DNA from: Clostridia bacterium
GTDB lineage: Bacteria > Bacillota_A > Clostridia > Christensenellales > CAG-138
NCBI GenBank assembly: GCA_017394605.1
Contig: JAFPXU010000048.1
Span: forward strand, 1-44,350
DNA length: 44,350 nucleotides
Direction of reading: 5' to 3'
In this document: positions 15,850 through 23,897 of the stretch, piece after piece
Position numbering within the stretch: the stretch's first letter is position 1
Layout: every line of letters starts with the position of its first letter
The notes under the pieces: model-generated
Databases searched by the model: none
Told to the model about the DNA's origin: nothing
Seen by the model: only the letters and a program-made list of their open reading frames with translations
Program-made: the position numbers and the translations under genes

Positions 15850-16425
15850 ATGAGGATAACCGGGACCATATCGGAACAGAGAGCGGAACTGCCGGTTTCC
15901 GGTTTGAAACTGGTCAGGCCGTGCCATGCTTACGCGGACCGGGTCATGCGGTTCCGGGAGGAACTGCTCGCCTCCGGAGAGCCGTTCGACGGGTGCGCCG
16001 GCCTCGAGGAAACGGAGTCGTTCGACGAATGGATCGATTTTGACAACCGGCTGAGACGGAAATACGGGGAAGGATACGCGCCGTCCGAGGTATTTCTCTG
16101 CGTTCGTACCGAAGATGATAAGGTCGTCGGGATGATCGACTACCGGCATCCTCTGACGCCGTATCTGACAAGGTACGGCGGGAACATCGGTTATATCATC
16201 CGTCCGTCGGAACGGCGGAAGGGGTATGCCACGGAAATGCTCGGGCTGCTGCTTCCCGTCTGCAGAGCGTTCGGGGAAAGACGGGTCCTGATCACGTGCG
16301 ACAAGGATAATGATGCTTCACGAAAAACGATCCTGAAAAACGGCGGGATACTCGAAAACGAAGTCGAGGATGACGTCGGACAGGGAGACTGCGGGATCAT
16401 TCAGCGGTACTGGATCCTGCTGTAA
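15850..16425 (+). CDS. GNAT family N-acetyltransferase
   Basis: 191 residues with GCGGAGGATTC before ATG 15850. The acetyl-CoA loop is IGYIIRPSERRKGYATEMLGLLL (about residues 114-136). The C-terminal part (CDKDNDASRKTILKNGGILEN) is the usual motif B. The N-terminal part reads LVRPCHAYADRVMRFREELLASGEPFDGCAGLEE, a pattern frequent in clostridial GNATs of unknown target. First gene of the second plus-strand accessory run. Confidence 0.87.
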   Translation: MRITGTISEQRAELPVSGLKLVRPCHAYADRVMRFREELLASGEPFDGCAGLEETESFDEWIDFDNRLRRKYGEGYAPSEVFLCVRTEDDKVVGMIDYRHPLTPYLTRYGGNIGYIIRPSERRKGYATEMLGLLLPVCRAFGERRVLITCDKDNDASRKTILKNGGILENEVEDDVGQGDCGIIQRYWILL

Positions 16426-16476
16426 TAATCGTGCAGGAACAAAGAAGGAAAACGGTTAAAAAGGCAGACTGACTAT

Positions 16477-17214
16477 ATGGGAATCACAAAAACCGATTTC
16501 ATGCGCGGCATGCAGTGCAGAAAGATGCTATGGCTGGACAAGCACAGGCCTGGTCTGAGGATCATTCCGCCGGAAATCCAAAAGCGACTTGACGCCGGGA
16601 ACGATTTCGGAGACAGGGCGATGGCCATGTTCGGCGCGTATGAGGAGATGACCGTATACCGGCCGGGAACCACGATACCGGACACGAAAGCCATGGCGGA
16701 AAAGACAGCGGAACATCTTCAGAACGGAACGCCCGTCATCTGCGAAGCTGCATTTCTCTACTACAACAACTACTGCGCTGTCGATATCCTTAAGAAGACG
16801 GAAACGGGATATGAATTCTATGAAGTCAAGAACGCGCCTGCCGTATATGAGCAGTTCGTCCGTGACGCCGGATTCCAGTATTACATCCTGAACCGCTGCA
16901 AACTCCCGATCGGACATGTCTTCATCGTGACGCATGGGGAAGACGAAGAGGACCCGTTCGTCGTAAACGATGTGACGGCAAGGGCAAAAGGCTATTCAAA
17001 ATGGGTCGATGACAACATCTGGGATCTGAACCGGATGCAGAAGCAGACGGAAGAAATAGAGACCGCTACCGGAGATCAGTGCACGCGTCCTTACGAGTGC
17101 TGGTATTACAGCTACTGCCACGGGAGCCGTGAAGAAGAGCGGTGCCCGCAGGCTGGCGGGACGACGGAGTCTGGGAAAAAACGGGAGAAAGAGGAGCTGT
17201 CCGATGGCGTTTGA
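16477..17214 (+). CDS. Cas4-like RecB-family nuclease with Fe-S cysteines (DUF2779 N-terminal type)
   Basis: 245 residues. The PD-(D/E)XK core is complete: E90 (ICEAAF), D103 (AVDILKK), E116-V-K118 (FYEVKNA), and the QYYIL helix. Cysteines C14 (MQCRKMLW), C202, C208 and C214 (PYECWYYSYC) match the four ligands of a Cas4/AddB-type [4Fe-4S] cluster. The opening TKTDFMRGMQCRKMLWLDKH is that of DUF2779 proteins, which normally have a further C-terminal region. Here the protein stops about 30 residues after the last cysteine in a charged tail, so it is either a short stand-alone form or 3'-truncated. No CRISPR array is nearby. Confidence 0.72.
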   Translation: MGITKTDFMRGMQCRKMLWLDKHRPGLRIIPPEIQKRLDAGNDFGDRAMAMFGAYEEMTVYRPGTTIPDTKAMAEKTAEHLQNGTPVICEAAFLYYNNYCAVDILKKTETGYEFYEVKNAPAVYEQFVRDAGFQYYILNRCKLPIGHVFIVTHGEDEEDPFVVNDVTARAKGYSKWVDDNIWDLNRMQKQTEEIETATGDQCTRPYECWYYSYCHGSREEERCPQAGGTTESGKKREKEELSDGV

Positions 17215-17836
17215 TTTCAAAAAGGAATATAAGGAGTTTTATCTGCCTGCGAACAAGCCGGCAATCGTTTCGGTGCCTTCCATGAACTATATCGCCGTCC
17301 GCGGCAAAGGAGACCTGAACGAGGAGAATGGGGAATATAAACAGTCGATTGGTCTGCTGTACGGCATCGCGTACACGATCAAGATGAGCAAGAAAGGCGA
17401 TCATCAGATCGACGGATATTTCGATTACGTCGTACCGCCGCTTGAAGGATTCTGGTGGCAGGACGGTATTTCCGTCATCGATTACGCGCATAAGGAGAAC
17501 TTCAGATGGATCTCCGTGATCCGGCTGCCGGATTTTGTAACGGAAGCGGATTTTGAATGGGCTGTCGCGGAAGCGGAACGGAAAAAGAAAACGGATTTTT
17601 CCAAAGTAGAGTTCTTCCCGTATCAGGAAGGATTATGTGTGCAGTGCATGCATCTGGGTCCGTATGACAGTGAGCCTGAGACCGTTGCACGGATGCACGC
17701 GTACATGGAGCAGCAGGGCTATGCGCTGGACATTACGGATCAGAGGATGCATCACGAGATCTATCTGAGCGACGCGAGAAAGGTGGAGCCGGAAAAGCTT
17801 AAGACCGTGATCCGTCATCCGGTCAGGAAGAAATAG
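17204..17836 (+). CDS. GyrI-like small-molecule-binding domain protein
   Basis: 210 residues from ATG 17204, chosen for GAGGAG at 17191-17196; it overlaps the end of the Cas4-like gene by 11 bp. The start (VSVPSMNYIAVRGKGDLNEE, LLYGIAYTIKMS) and the two-fold alpha/beta layout are typical of stand-alone GyrI-like/SHS2-type proteins, including the EGLCVQCMHLGPYDSEPETV segment. Some members bind or hydrolyse cyclopropanoid toxins or act as drug-binding sinks. There is no DNA-binding domain. Ligand unknown. Confidence 0.8.
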   Translation: MAFDFKKEYKEFYLPANKPAIVSVPSMNYIAVRGKGDLNEENGEYKQSIGLLYGIAYTIKMSKKGDHQIDGYFDYVVPPLEGFWWQDGISVIDYAHKENFRWISVIRLPDFVTEADFEWAVAEAERKKKTDFSKVEFFPYQEGLCVQCMHLGPYDSEPETVARMHAYMEQQGYALDITDQRMHHEIYLSDARKVEPEKLKTVIRHPVRKK

Positions 17837-17861
17837 ACGGTTTCAGGATCGGAGAGCACGT

Positions 17862-18374
17862 ATGATCGATATCAGAAGGCTCAGCAGCCGTTACGCGGTC
17901 CGGTATCTTAAAGATTCGGATGTGGAGTATATCCTGGATCTGTGCCTGGGGAATCCGCAGTTTTACATCTATACCGCTGCGCGCCCTGAAAGAGAAGAGA
18001 TCCAAAACGATATGCGCATGACGCCGCTGGGAACGGATCCGTCCGCGAAGCATTACGTCGGGTTTTTCAGGGAACAGGATCTTGTCGCGGTCATGGATCT
18101 GATCGACGGCTACCCGAAATCGGAAACGGCGTATATCGGTTTTTTCATGATGAATCCCCTGTATCAGGGGCAGGGAAGCGGAACGGCGATCATTTCCGAA
18201 ACGGCGGACTATCTGAGGGAGACCGGGAAGACAACGATCCGGCTCGCGATCGACAAGGGAAATCCGCAGTCGTCCCGTTTCTGGGAAAAGAACGGGTTTA
18301 CCGCGATCGCGGAAGCGGACGTGAACGGATGGACAAAGTGCATCGCCGAGAGATCCCTGCTGATTCCGGAATGA
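17862..18374 (+). CDS. GNAT family N-acetyltransferase
   Basis: 170 residues with CGGAGAG in front. IGFFMMNPLYQGQGSGTAIISETADYL is the acetyl-CoA loop; NPQSSRFWEKNGFTAIAE is the C-terminal motif. The N-terminal part (YLKDSDVEYILDLCLGNPQFY) is a variant often seen in Clostridia. Substrate unknown. It is 26 bp after the GyrI-like gene and in the same probable transcript. Confidence 0.86.
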   Translation: MIDIRRLSSRYAVRYLKDSDVEYILDLCLGNPQFYIYTAARPEREEIQNDMRMTPLGTDPSAKHYVGFFREQDLVAVMDLIDGYPKSETAYIGFFMMNPLYQGQGSGTAIISETADYLRETGKTTIRLAIDKGNPQSSRFWEKNGFTAIAEADVNGWTKCIAERSLLIPE

Positions 18375-18392
18375 CGAAAGGAAGAACGTATC

Positions 18393-18707
18393 ATGGCATC
18401 TGACAAGAGCTATCTGGATTTCATACTGGAACAGCTTTCCGGACTGGAAGGCATAACCTGGCGCGCGATGATGGGGGAGTATATCCTCTATTATCAGGGA
18501 AAGAACATTGGCGGTATCTACGACGACCGTTTCCTTGTGAAGCAGACAAAGTCTTCTCTTGCCATGATGCCCGACGCGGAACGGGAAATTCCGTACGAGG
18601 GAGCGAAGGAAATGCTTCTTATTGACCGGGTCGAGGACAGGGAGTTTCTCAGAAGCCTGATCGAAGCGATGGCGGACGATCTTCCGATGCCTAAGAGAAA
18701 GAAGTGA
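18393..18707 (+). CDS. TfoX N-terminal domain protein
   Basis: 104 residues, consisting only of a TfoX-N domain: FILEQLSGLEGITWRAMMGEYILYYQGKNIGGIYDDRF followed by FLVKQTKSS. In Gammaproteobacteria TfoX/Sxy controls competence, but single-domain homologues in Bacillota have no known role and no competence genes are in view. The next gene starts 8 bp downstream. Confidence 0.85.
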   Translation: MASDKSYLDFILEQLSGLEGITWRAMMGEYILYYQGKNIGGIYDDRFLVKQTKSSLAMMPDAEREIPYEGAKEMLLIDRVEDREFLRSLIEAMADDLPMPKRKK

Positions 18708-18715
18708 GGAATACC

Positions 18716-19555
18716 ATGCAGTTTGGAATGCCGACCCTGATCGAGAACAGAACGCTTGCGGATAATCTCGCGCTGTGCCGCCGCCTGGGGCTTTCGTTTA
18801 TCGAACTGAACATGAACTTTCCGGAGTATCAGGTCGAATGCCTGGAGAATACGGACGGCCTTATACGGCTTGCCGAAGAGGCGGGCGTCTATTATACCGT
18901 GCACTTGGACGAGAACCTGAACATCGCGGATTTCAACCGGCTTGTGACAGATGCCTATCTTGAGACGGTGCGGCGCGCGATCTGGGTTCTGAAAAAGCTG
19001 ATCCCACTGCGAGACCGCTTCGGGGATCCGGACCAACCGCTGATCCTGAACATGCACATGCATCACGGGATCCATATCACGCTTCCGGGCAGGAAAGTGC
19101 AGATGTACGAGCGGGATTTCGACGTATACATGCGTGCTTTTGAAAGGTTCCGCGGTCTGTGTGAAACTTGGATCGGGGACAGCGATATCCGGATCACCGC
19201 CGAGAATACGGACGGCTTCCGTCCCTATGAGGAAAAGGCGATAGAGTATCTTCTTGACAGTCCGAAATTCGGGCTGACCTGGGATATCGGGCACTCGAAG
19301 GCGGCACGCGAAAAAGATGTTCCGTTTATCCTGCGGCACTGCGATAAACTCATGCATTTCCATATTCACGACGGGACGGAGACCCCTCCGAAAAACCATC
19401 TCGCGCTGGGGGACGGGGAGATCGATCTGACGGAACGGCTGGATCTCGCGAAAAATCTGAACGCGAGATGCGTGCTGGAGACGAAGACCGTGGAGACGCT
19501 GGAACGTTCCGTCCGGTGGCTCTCGGTACATCATTGGACGGAGGGAACAAAATGA
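18716..19555 (+). CDS. Sugar phosphate isomerase/epimerase (xylose isomerase-like TIM barrel)
   Basis: 279 residues from ATG 18716 (a GTG at 18704 is an alternative). Metal-ligand motifs of the AP-endonuclease-2 family are visible: YTVHLDEN, ITAENTDG, LTWDIGHSK, HFHIHDG and VLETKT. These bind one or more divalent metals to isomerise or epimerise a sugar or inositol, or to cut abasic DNA in true endonuclease IV. The substrate cannot be told. Its stop overlaps the start of the VOC gene. Confidence 0.82.
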   Translation: MQFGMPTLIENRTLADNLALCRRLGLSFIELNMNFPEYQVECLENTDGLIRLAEEAGVYYTVHLDENLNIADFNRLVTDAYLETVRRAIWVLKKLIPLRDRFGDPDQPLILNMHMHHGIHITLPGRKVQMYERDFDVYMRAFERFRGLCETWIGDSDIRITAENTDGFRPYEEKAIEYLLDSPKFGLTWDIGHSKAAREKDVPFILRHCDKLMHFHIHDGTETPPKNHLALGDGEIDLTERLDLAKNLNARCVLETKTVETLERSVRWLSVHHWTEGTK

Positions 19556-19968
19556 GACTGGACGGATTAGGGCTGCTTGTGGAAGACATGGCCTCCATGA
19601 TCCGCTTTTACCGGGATGTGCTGGGCTTTGAGATAAGGGAGGAAGAGGACACCAAAAATGTCTATCTCGTAAAGGACGGGACGCTGTTTCTGCTCTACGG
19701 CAGGAAGGACTTCGAGAAGATGACCGACCGGAAATACGATTATGTGAACGGACTGAACGGTCACTTTGAGATCGCGCTCTACGTGGATACGTTAGAAGAG
19801 GTCGACAGTTCTTTTTCACGTGCCGTGGAGAACGGCGCGAAGCCCGTGATGGAACCGACCACGGAACCATGGGGACAGAGAACGTGCTATATCGCGGATC
19901 CGGAGGGGAACCTGATCGAGATCGGTTCCTGGAACAGACCGTATGAAGAGAAAGATTTGAATATTTAA
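19552..19968 (+). CDS. VOC family protein (glyoxalase/bleomycin resistance/dioxygenase fold)
   Basis: 138 residues from ATG 19552, coupled by ATGA overlap to the isomerase gene. Two beta-alpha-beta-beta-beta modules are visible: LGLLVEDMASMIRFYRDVLGFEIRE and IALYVDTLEEVDSSFSRAVENGA, ending CYIADPEGNLIEIGSW. This fold covers metal-dependent lyases, dioxygenases and drug-binding proteins. The canonical first metal His is not obvious (LGLLV), so it may be a binding protein rather than an enzyme. Confidence 0.85.
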   Translation: MRLDGLGLLVEDMASMIRFYRDVLGFEIREEEDTKNVYLVKDGTLFLLYGRKDFEKMTDRKYDYVNGLNGHFEIALYVDTLEEVDSSFSRAVENGAKPVMEPTTEPWGQRTCYIADPEGNLIEIGSWNRPYEEKDLNI

Positions 19969-19989
19969 CCGGAAAAGGAGCGCTAAAGG

Positions 19990-20205
19990 ATGAAAGGGTA
20001 TAAAACCGCCTGGACCGTCAGCCTGCTGGTGATCGTATGTGTCATCATCGCGTACGCGGGATTGCGCATTGCAAAAATTGCCGTACCGGATGCCGTGATT
20101 CGGATCTTAGGCGTTCTGGACCTGATCGCAATCTTCGTGCTGGTCTATTCGACGGTCAAGCTGCGGACGGAGAAGAAGGAAAAGAAGACTTCGGATCCGA
20201 AATAA
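19990..20205 (+). CDS. Small two-TM membrane protein, unknown
   Basis: 71 residues with AAAAGGAGCG upstream. Two hydrophobic helices (about 8-27 and 36-56) are followed by a highly basic tail RTEKKEKKTSDPK, which should lie in the cytoplasm. No family recognised. It lies between the VOC and DUF1801 genes in the same direction and is probably co-transcribed. Confidence 0.65.
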   Translation: MKGYKTAWTVSLLVIVCVIIAYAGLRIAKIAVPDAVIRILGVLDLIAIFVLVYSTVKLRTEKKEKKTSDPK

Positions 20206-20239
20206 AAGCTGCGGATGAAACGCATGGGGGAATGTGCGT

Positions 20240-20656
20240 ATGTGGAAATGCCCGGCCTGCGGCCGTTCCTTTCAGAAGGAGAATCAGAGCCATTACTGCG
20301 GAAAAGCACCGGAGACGGTAGACGCGTATATCCTTGCGCAGGATGAACCGATCCGGGATCAGCTAATAAAGGTGCGCTCTGCCCTGAAGAAAGCGCTTCC
20401 GGACGCTGCCGAGACGATCTCCTGGTCGATGCCCACCTACCGGAAGGAACATAACATCATCCACTTCGCGGCGCAGAAGCGCCATATCGGACTTTATCCC
20501 GGGCCGGAGGCGGTGGAGCATTTTGCGGAGAAGCTTACCGGGGCAGGTCTGAAATATGAGAAGGGATCGATTCGGATCCCGTATTCCGACCCGCTCCCGC
20601 TTGATCTGATCGCGGAAATCGCCGCCTGGTGCGACAGCACCGGAAATCACGCCTGA
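20240..20656 (+). CDS. DUF1801 domain protein with N-terminal zinc-finger-like motif
   Basis: 138 residues from ATG 20240, chosen because GGGGG at 20226-20230 is properly spaced (a GTG at 20234 is too close). The body is a DUF1801/YdhG-like domain: EPIRDQLIKVRSALKKALPDAAETISWSMPTYR and LYPGPEAVEHFAEKL. Homologues include the iron-chaperone-like frataxin-fold protein of Bacillus. The N terminus (WKCPACGRSF, SHYCG) carries three cysteines and one His, a short zinc-ribbon-like addition seen in some members. Confidence 0.82.
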   Translation: MWKCPACGRSFQKENQSHYCGKAPETVDAYILAQDEPIRDQLIKVRSALKKALPDAAETISWSMPTYRKEHNIIHFAAQKRHIGLYPGPEAVEHFAEKLTGAGLKYEKGSIRIPYSDPLPLDLIAEIAAWCDSTGNHA

Positions 20657-20679
20657 TATCAATGGTTAGGGAGGATCCT

Positions 20680-21216
20680 ATGATCTATACGAACACTTAC
20701 GAATCGCCGCTTGGGAGCATCCTCCTGGCGGGAGACGAAAAAGGACTGACCGGACTGTGGTTTAAGGACGGTGTCCGGTATACCGGGCTCGGGCTGAAAA
20801 AGGACGCCGTGCCCCGCGAAACGGATTATTTCGAGCGGACAAAGGAATGGCTGGATTTGTATTTTCAGGGCAGAGATCCCGGATTTACGCCGGAGATCCA
20901 TCTGGTAGGCTCTCCGTTCCGGAACCGCGTCGGCGAGATCATGATAGAGATCCCGTTCGGGAAAACGGTCACGTACGGATGGATCGCCGAAAGGATCGCT
21001 GCAGAACGGGGAATTGAGAAGATGGCCGCGCAGGCGGTCGGCGGAGCGGTCGGACGCAACCCGATCTGCCTGATCGTACCGTGCCACCGGGTCGTTGGAT
21101 CGGGCGGCAGTCTTGTCGGATACGGCGGCGGCATCATGAGAAAGAAAGCGCTTCTGGAACTGGAGGGCGTCGACGTCAGCCGGTTCACGATTCCGGTAAA
21201 GGGGAATGCGATCTAA
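20680..21216 (+). CDS. ogt: Methylated-DNA-protein-cysteine S-methyltransferase (Ogt/MGMT)
   Basis: 178 residues from ATG 20680, preceded by AGGGAGGATCC. The active site IVPCHRVVG places the acceptor at C135. The DNA-binding helix-turn-helix segment (TVTYGWIAERIAAER, then AAQAVGGAVGRNP with its arginine finger) is complete. It transfers alkyl groups from O6-alkylguanine to its own cysteine in one turnover, repairing DNA. The N-terminal domain is short, as in Ogt; no Ada regulatory domain. Confidence 0.94.
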   Translation: MIYTNTYESPLGSILLAGDEKGLTGLWFKDGVRYTGLGLKKDAVPRETDYFERTKEWLDLYFQGRDPGFTPEIHLVGSPFRNRVGEIMIEIPFGKTVTYGWIAERIAAERGIEKMAAQAVGGAVGRNPICLIVPCHRVVGSGGSLVGYGGGIMRKKALLELEGVDVSRFTIPVKGNAI

Positions 21217-21234
21217 AAAGGCGCGCAGGCTGTT

Positions 21235-22071
21235 ATGCATTCGGAAAGGACGGACCGCGGAATGAAGATCAGACTGAGACCGGACCGGGATATCTGGACG
21301 GAAAAGATCCGGATCGGCAGCGTGCCCGTGCTTGTCCTTCATCCGGTCGGAAGACCGGAGAGCGGGATAAGCCTTCTGTGGATCCACGGCGGAGGATACA
21401 TCCTCGGCATGAAGGAAATGGTCTTCATGAGCAGGGCAGCAGACCTCGTCAGAAAGTTCGGCGTCACGGTCTATTCCCCAGGATACCGGCTCGCGTGGAT
21501 GAAACCGTATCCTGCCGCCGTCAGCGACTGTTTTGAAGTGCTGGAATATCTGAGCAATCTGCCGGACCCGATCATGGTCGGCGGTGAGAGCGCGGGTGGC
21601 GGACTGGCTGTAGCAGTCTGCATGATGGCGAGGGATAAAGGGATACCGGTCGCTTTCCAGATACCGCTCTATCCCATGATCAGCAACGCGGATACGGAAA
21701 GCTCAAAGAACAATCACGGCAGGGTATGGAATACAAGGCGCAACCATCTGGGCTGGCGGTTCTATCTGCGGGGAGACGCAAAGAAGCGGGTGTCTCCGTA
21801 CGCCGCTCCTGCCTGGCAGGAGGATTACGCGGGGCTTCCGCCGTGCTACACGTTCGTGGGAGACGGGGAACCGTTCTACTGCGAAACGCTCCGATACGTG
21901 GACAATCTGAAAAAGGCGGGCGTTGAGGCGGAGGTTGACGTATATCACACGGATATGCATGCTTTCGACATGCTTCGGGATGACGATCTGAGCCGCAGGG
22001 CGATCGGACGGTTTGAGGAACGTTTCGCATACGCGCTCGAACACTATGTGAAAGGAAAGGAAACGATATGA
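21235..22071 (+). CDS. Alpha/beta-hydrolase of the hormone-sensitive-lipase family
   Basis: 278 residues from ATG 21235 (ATG 21262 is possible). The HSL signature HGGGY (51-55) forms the oxyanion hole; the nucleophile is S119 in GGESAGGG. FVGDGEPFY and DMHAFDM supply the Asp and His. Such enzymes hydrolyse short-chain esters or acetylated substrates in the cytoplasm. It is coupled by an ATGA overlap to the following acetyltransferase, so the two may act on the same class of compound, but that is speculative. Confidence 0.88.
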   Translation: MHSERTDRGMKIRLRPDRDIWTEKIRIGSVPVLVLHPVGRPESGISLLWIHGGGYILGMKEMVFMSRAADLVRKFGVTVYSPGYRLAWMKPYPAAVSDCFEVLEYLSNLPDPIMVGGESAGGGLAVAVCMMARDKGIPVAFQIPLYPMISNADTESSKNNHGRVWNTRRNHLGWRFYLRGDAKKRVSPYAAPAWQEDYAGLPPCYTFVGDGEPFYCETLRYVDNLKKAGVEAEVDVYHTDMHAFDMLRDDDLSRRAIGRFEERFAYALEHYVKGKETI

Positions 22072-22535
22072 CGATCCGGTACGCCGATGAAAACGACTGC
22101 GCGCTTATCCTGAGCTTTATCCGGCGGCTTGCCGAATACGAGAGGATGACGGATCAGGTCGTCGCGACGGAAACGCTTCTCAGGGAGTGGATATTCGGGA
22201 AAAAGATCGCGGAAACGCTGTTCGTGTGCGAGGACGGGAAAGAGGTTGGATTTGCGCTGTTTTTCCATAACTTCTCCACGTTTCTCGGAAGAGCGGGCAT
22301 CTATCTGGAGGATCTGTTCGTGCTTCCGGAATACCGGAACAGGGGATACGGAAAGGCGCTGTTCAAAAGGCTCGCGGAGATCGCGAGCGAACGGGGATGC
22401 GGACGCGTGGAATGGTCCTGCCTGAACTGGAACGAGCCTTCTATCCGGTTCTACGAGAGCCTCGGCGCGGTTCCCATGAAGGAATGGACCGTATGGCGCC
22501 TGACCGGAGACAAACTGAAGGAGATGGGAACATGA
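22068..22535 (+). CDS. GNAT N-acetyltransferase resembling diamine/thialysine acetyltransferases (SSAT-like)
   Basis: 155 residues. The pattern FIRRLAEYERMTDQVVATE, then YLEDLFVLPEYRNRGYGKALFKRLAEIA and CLNWNEPSIRFYESLGA matches the spermidine/spermine or thialysine N-acetyltransferase branch as I recall it, including the LED and NEPSI motifs. A polyamine or lysine-analogue substrate is therefore plausible. It overlaps both neighbours by 4 bp. Confidence 0.87.
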   Translation: MTIRYADENDCALILSFIRRLAEYERMTDQVVATETLLREWIFGKKIAETLFVCEDGKEVGFALFFHNFSTFLGRAGIYLEDLFVLPEYRNRGYGKALFKRLAEIASERGCGRVEWSCLNWNEPSIRFYESLGAVPMKEWTVWRLTGDKLKEMGT

Positions 22536-22828
22536 CGCTGTTCGGCAACATCCGAAAAGGTCTCTCCGAGTATGCGACACATCCGGGCGCGGTCCTTGTT
22601 GACGTCCGCGAGGCGGACGAGTATGCGGCGGGACATATTCCGGGCGCCCTTAGCATGCCGCTCTCCGGAATCACGGGGTGCGACCTTCCGAAAGATGTTC
22701 CGATCTATCTTTACTGTCTCAGGGGGACACGGAGTATGCGAGCCGCCTGCATTCTGAAAAGGATAGGGTATACAAAGGTTAGGAGCATCGGCGGAATTAA
22801 AGGGTATCCGGGCGAAATGGAACGATAG
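22532..22828 (+). CDS. Single-domain rhodanese-like protein
   Basis: 98 residues, coupled by ATGA to the preceding gene. VLVDVREADEYAAGHIPGALSMPL is the classic rhodanese entry. The catalytic loop is YCLRGTRS with C62 as the sulfur carrier. It is cytoplasmic with no signal peptide. Single-domain rhodaneses shuttle persulfide sulfur to thiols or other acceptors; a specific partner is not evident nearby. Confidence 0.9.
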   Translation: MTLFGNIRKGLSEYATHPGAVLVDVREADEYAAGHIPGALSMPLSGITGCDLPKDVPIYLYCLRGTRSMRAACILKRIGYTKVRSIGGIKGYPGEMER

Positions 22829-22968
22829 CGCGCAGGATGAAAGCAGGCGGATGTAAGCATGACCCGGTTGGGTATGCATCAAACAATTTCAATTATTCCG
22901 GTACGTCCGGACGGGAGTATAACGAAATGAATCAAACGGCGGAAACGCCGGGAAGGCGGTAATGAGGT

Positions 22969-23895
22969 ATGAAACGAATTAATGTCCATAACGGTCCCAA
23001 AAACGTATCCAGGATCATCCTGGGCTGCATGCGCATGCCAGCGCTTTCTGTCGGGAAAGCGGCGGACATGATCCGCACTTCCGTGGAACTCGGAGTGGAT
23101 TTCTTCGACCAGGCGACCTGCTACGGAAACGGTGAGGCGGAGACCCGGTTCGGGGATGCCTTTGCGCAGTCCGGGATCCGTCGCGAGGATGTGTTCATTC
23201 AGAGCAAGTGCGGCTTGTGCTTTGACCGCAACGAGTTCGACTGGACAAAGGAGAATATCCTCTCGAGCGTTGATGACAGCCTGCGCCGCATGAAGACCGA
23301 TTATCTGGACGCGCTGCTTCTGCACCGGCCGGACCTGATCTTCGAGCCTGAGGAAGTGGCGGAGGCGTTCGAAACGCTGGAAAAGAACGGGAAGGTCCGT
23401 TATTTCGGCGTCAGCAACGTGCCGACGCTTGAGATCGAGCTTCTTAAAAAGTATGTCAAGCAGCCTCTTGTGTTCAATCAGCTGCAGCTGTCGCTCGAAC
23501 AGTCACAGCTGATCGATCAGGCGCTTTACGTCAACAACAAGACGACGGACATGTCCGTTGACCGGGACAACGGCACGCTGGATTACTGCAGGCTTCACGA
23601 CATTACGATCCAGGCGTGGTCGCCGCTTCAGTTCGGCATGTTCGGCGGATGCTTTATCGACCATCCGGATTTCCCGGAGATGAACAAGACCCTTCAGGAG
23701 ATCGGGGACGCGTACGGCGTATCCAGGACCGCCGTCGCGATCGCGTGGATCCTCCGGCATCCGGCCAGAATGCAGGCCATCGCCGGAACGATGAACCCGG
23801 TTCACCTCAAAGACATCTGCGACGCCTGCAAAGTGGATCTCACGCACAACGAATGGTACCGGCTGTACCTTTCGGCAGGGAAGTTCCTTCCGTAA
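22969..23895 (+). CDS. Aldo/keto reductase (YdhF-like)
   Basis: 308 residues with GGTAATGAGGT upstream. The catalytic tetrad is in place: D47 and Y52 (FFDQATCYG), K80 (FIQSKCG), and H in LLLHRPD. The NADPH-binding C-terminal part (QAWSPLQFG, then GVSRTAVAIAWILRHPARMQ and IAGTMNP) is complete. It reduces carbonyl compounds; the natural substrate is unknown. An MFS transporter gene starts 2 bp after its stop, so the pair is probably one transcript. Confidence 0.92.
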   Translation: MKRINVHNGPKNVSRIILGCMRMPALSVGKAADMIRTSVELGVDFFDQATCYGNGEAETRFGDAFAQSGIRREDVFIQSKCGLCFDRNEFDWTKENILSSVDDSLRRMKTDYLDALLLHRPDLIFEPEEVAEAFETLEKNGKVRYFGVSNVPTLEIELLKKYVKQPLVFNQLQLSLEQSQLIDQALYVNNKTTDMSVDRDNGTLDYCRLHDITIQAWSPLQFGMFGGCFIDHPDFPEMNKTLQEIGDAYGVSRTAVAIAWILRHPARMQAIAGTMNPVHLKDICDACKVDLTHNEWYRLYLSAGKFLP

Positions 23896-23897
23896 GA

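Noticed and set aside
16477..17214. CRISPR-associated locus
   Set aside because: The nuclease is Cas4-like, but no direct repeats with spacers and no other cas genes are in the window.
18518..19870. 450-codon minus-strand open frame
   Set aside because: It lies opposite the TfoX-N, epimerase and VOC genes, is rich in Arg, Pro and Ser, and has no motif or good ribosome binding site.
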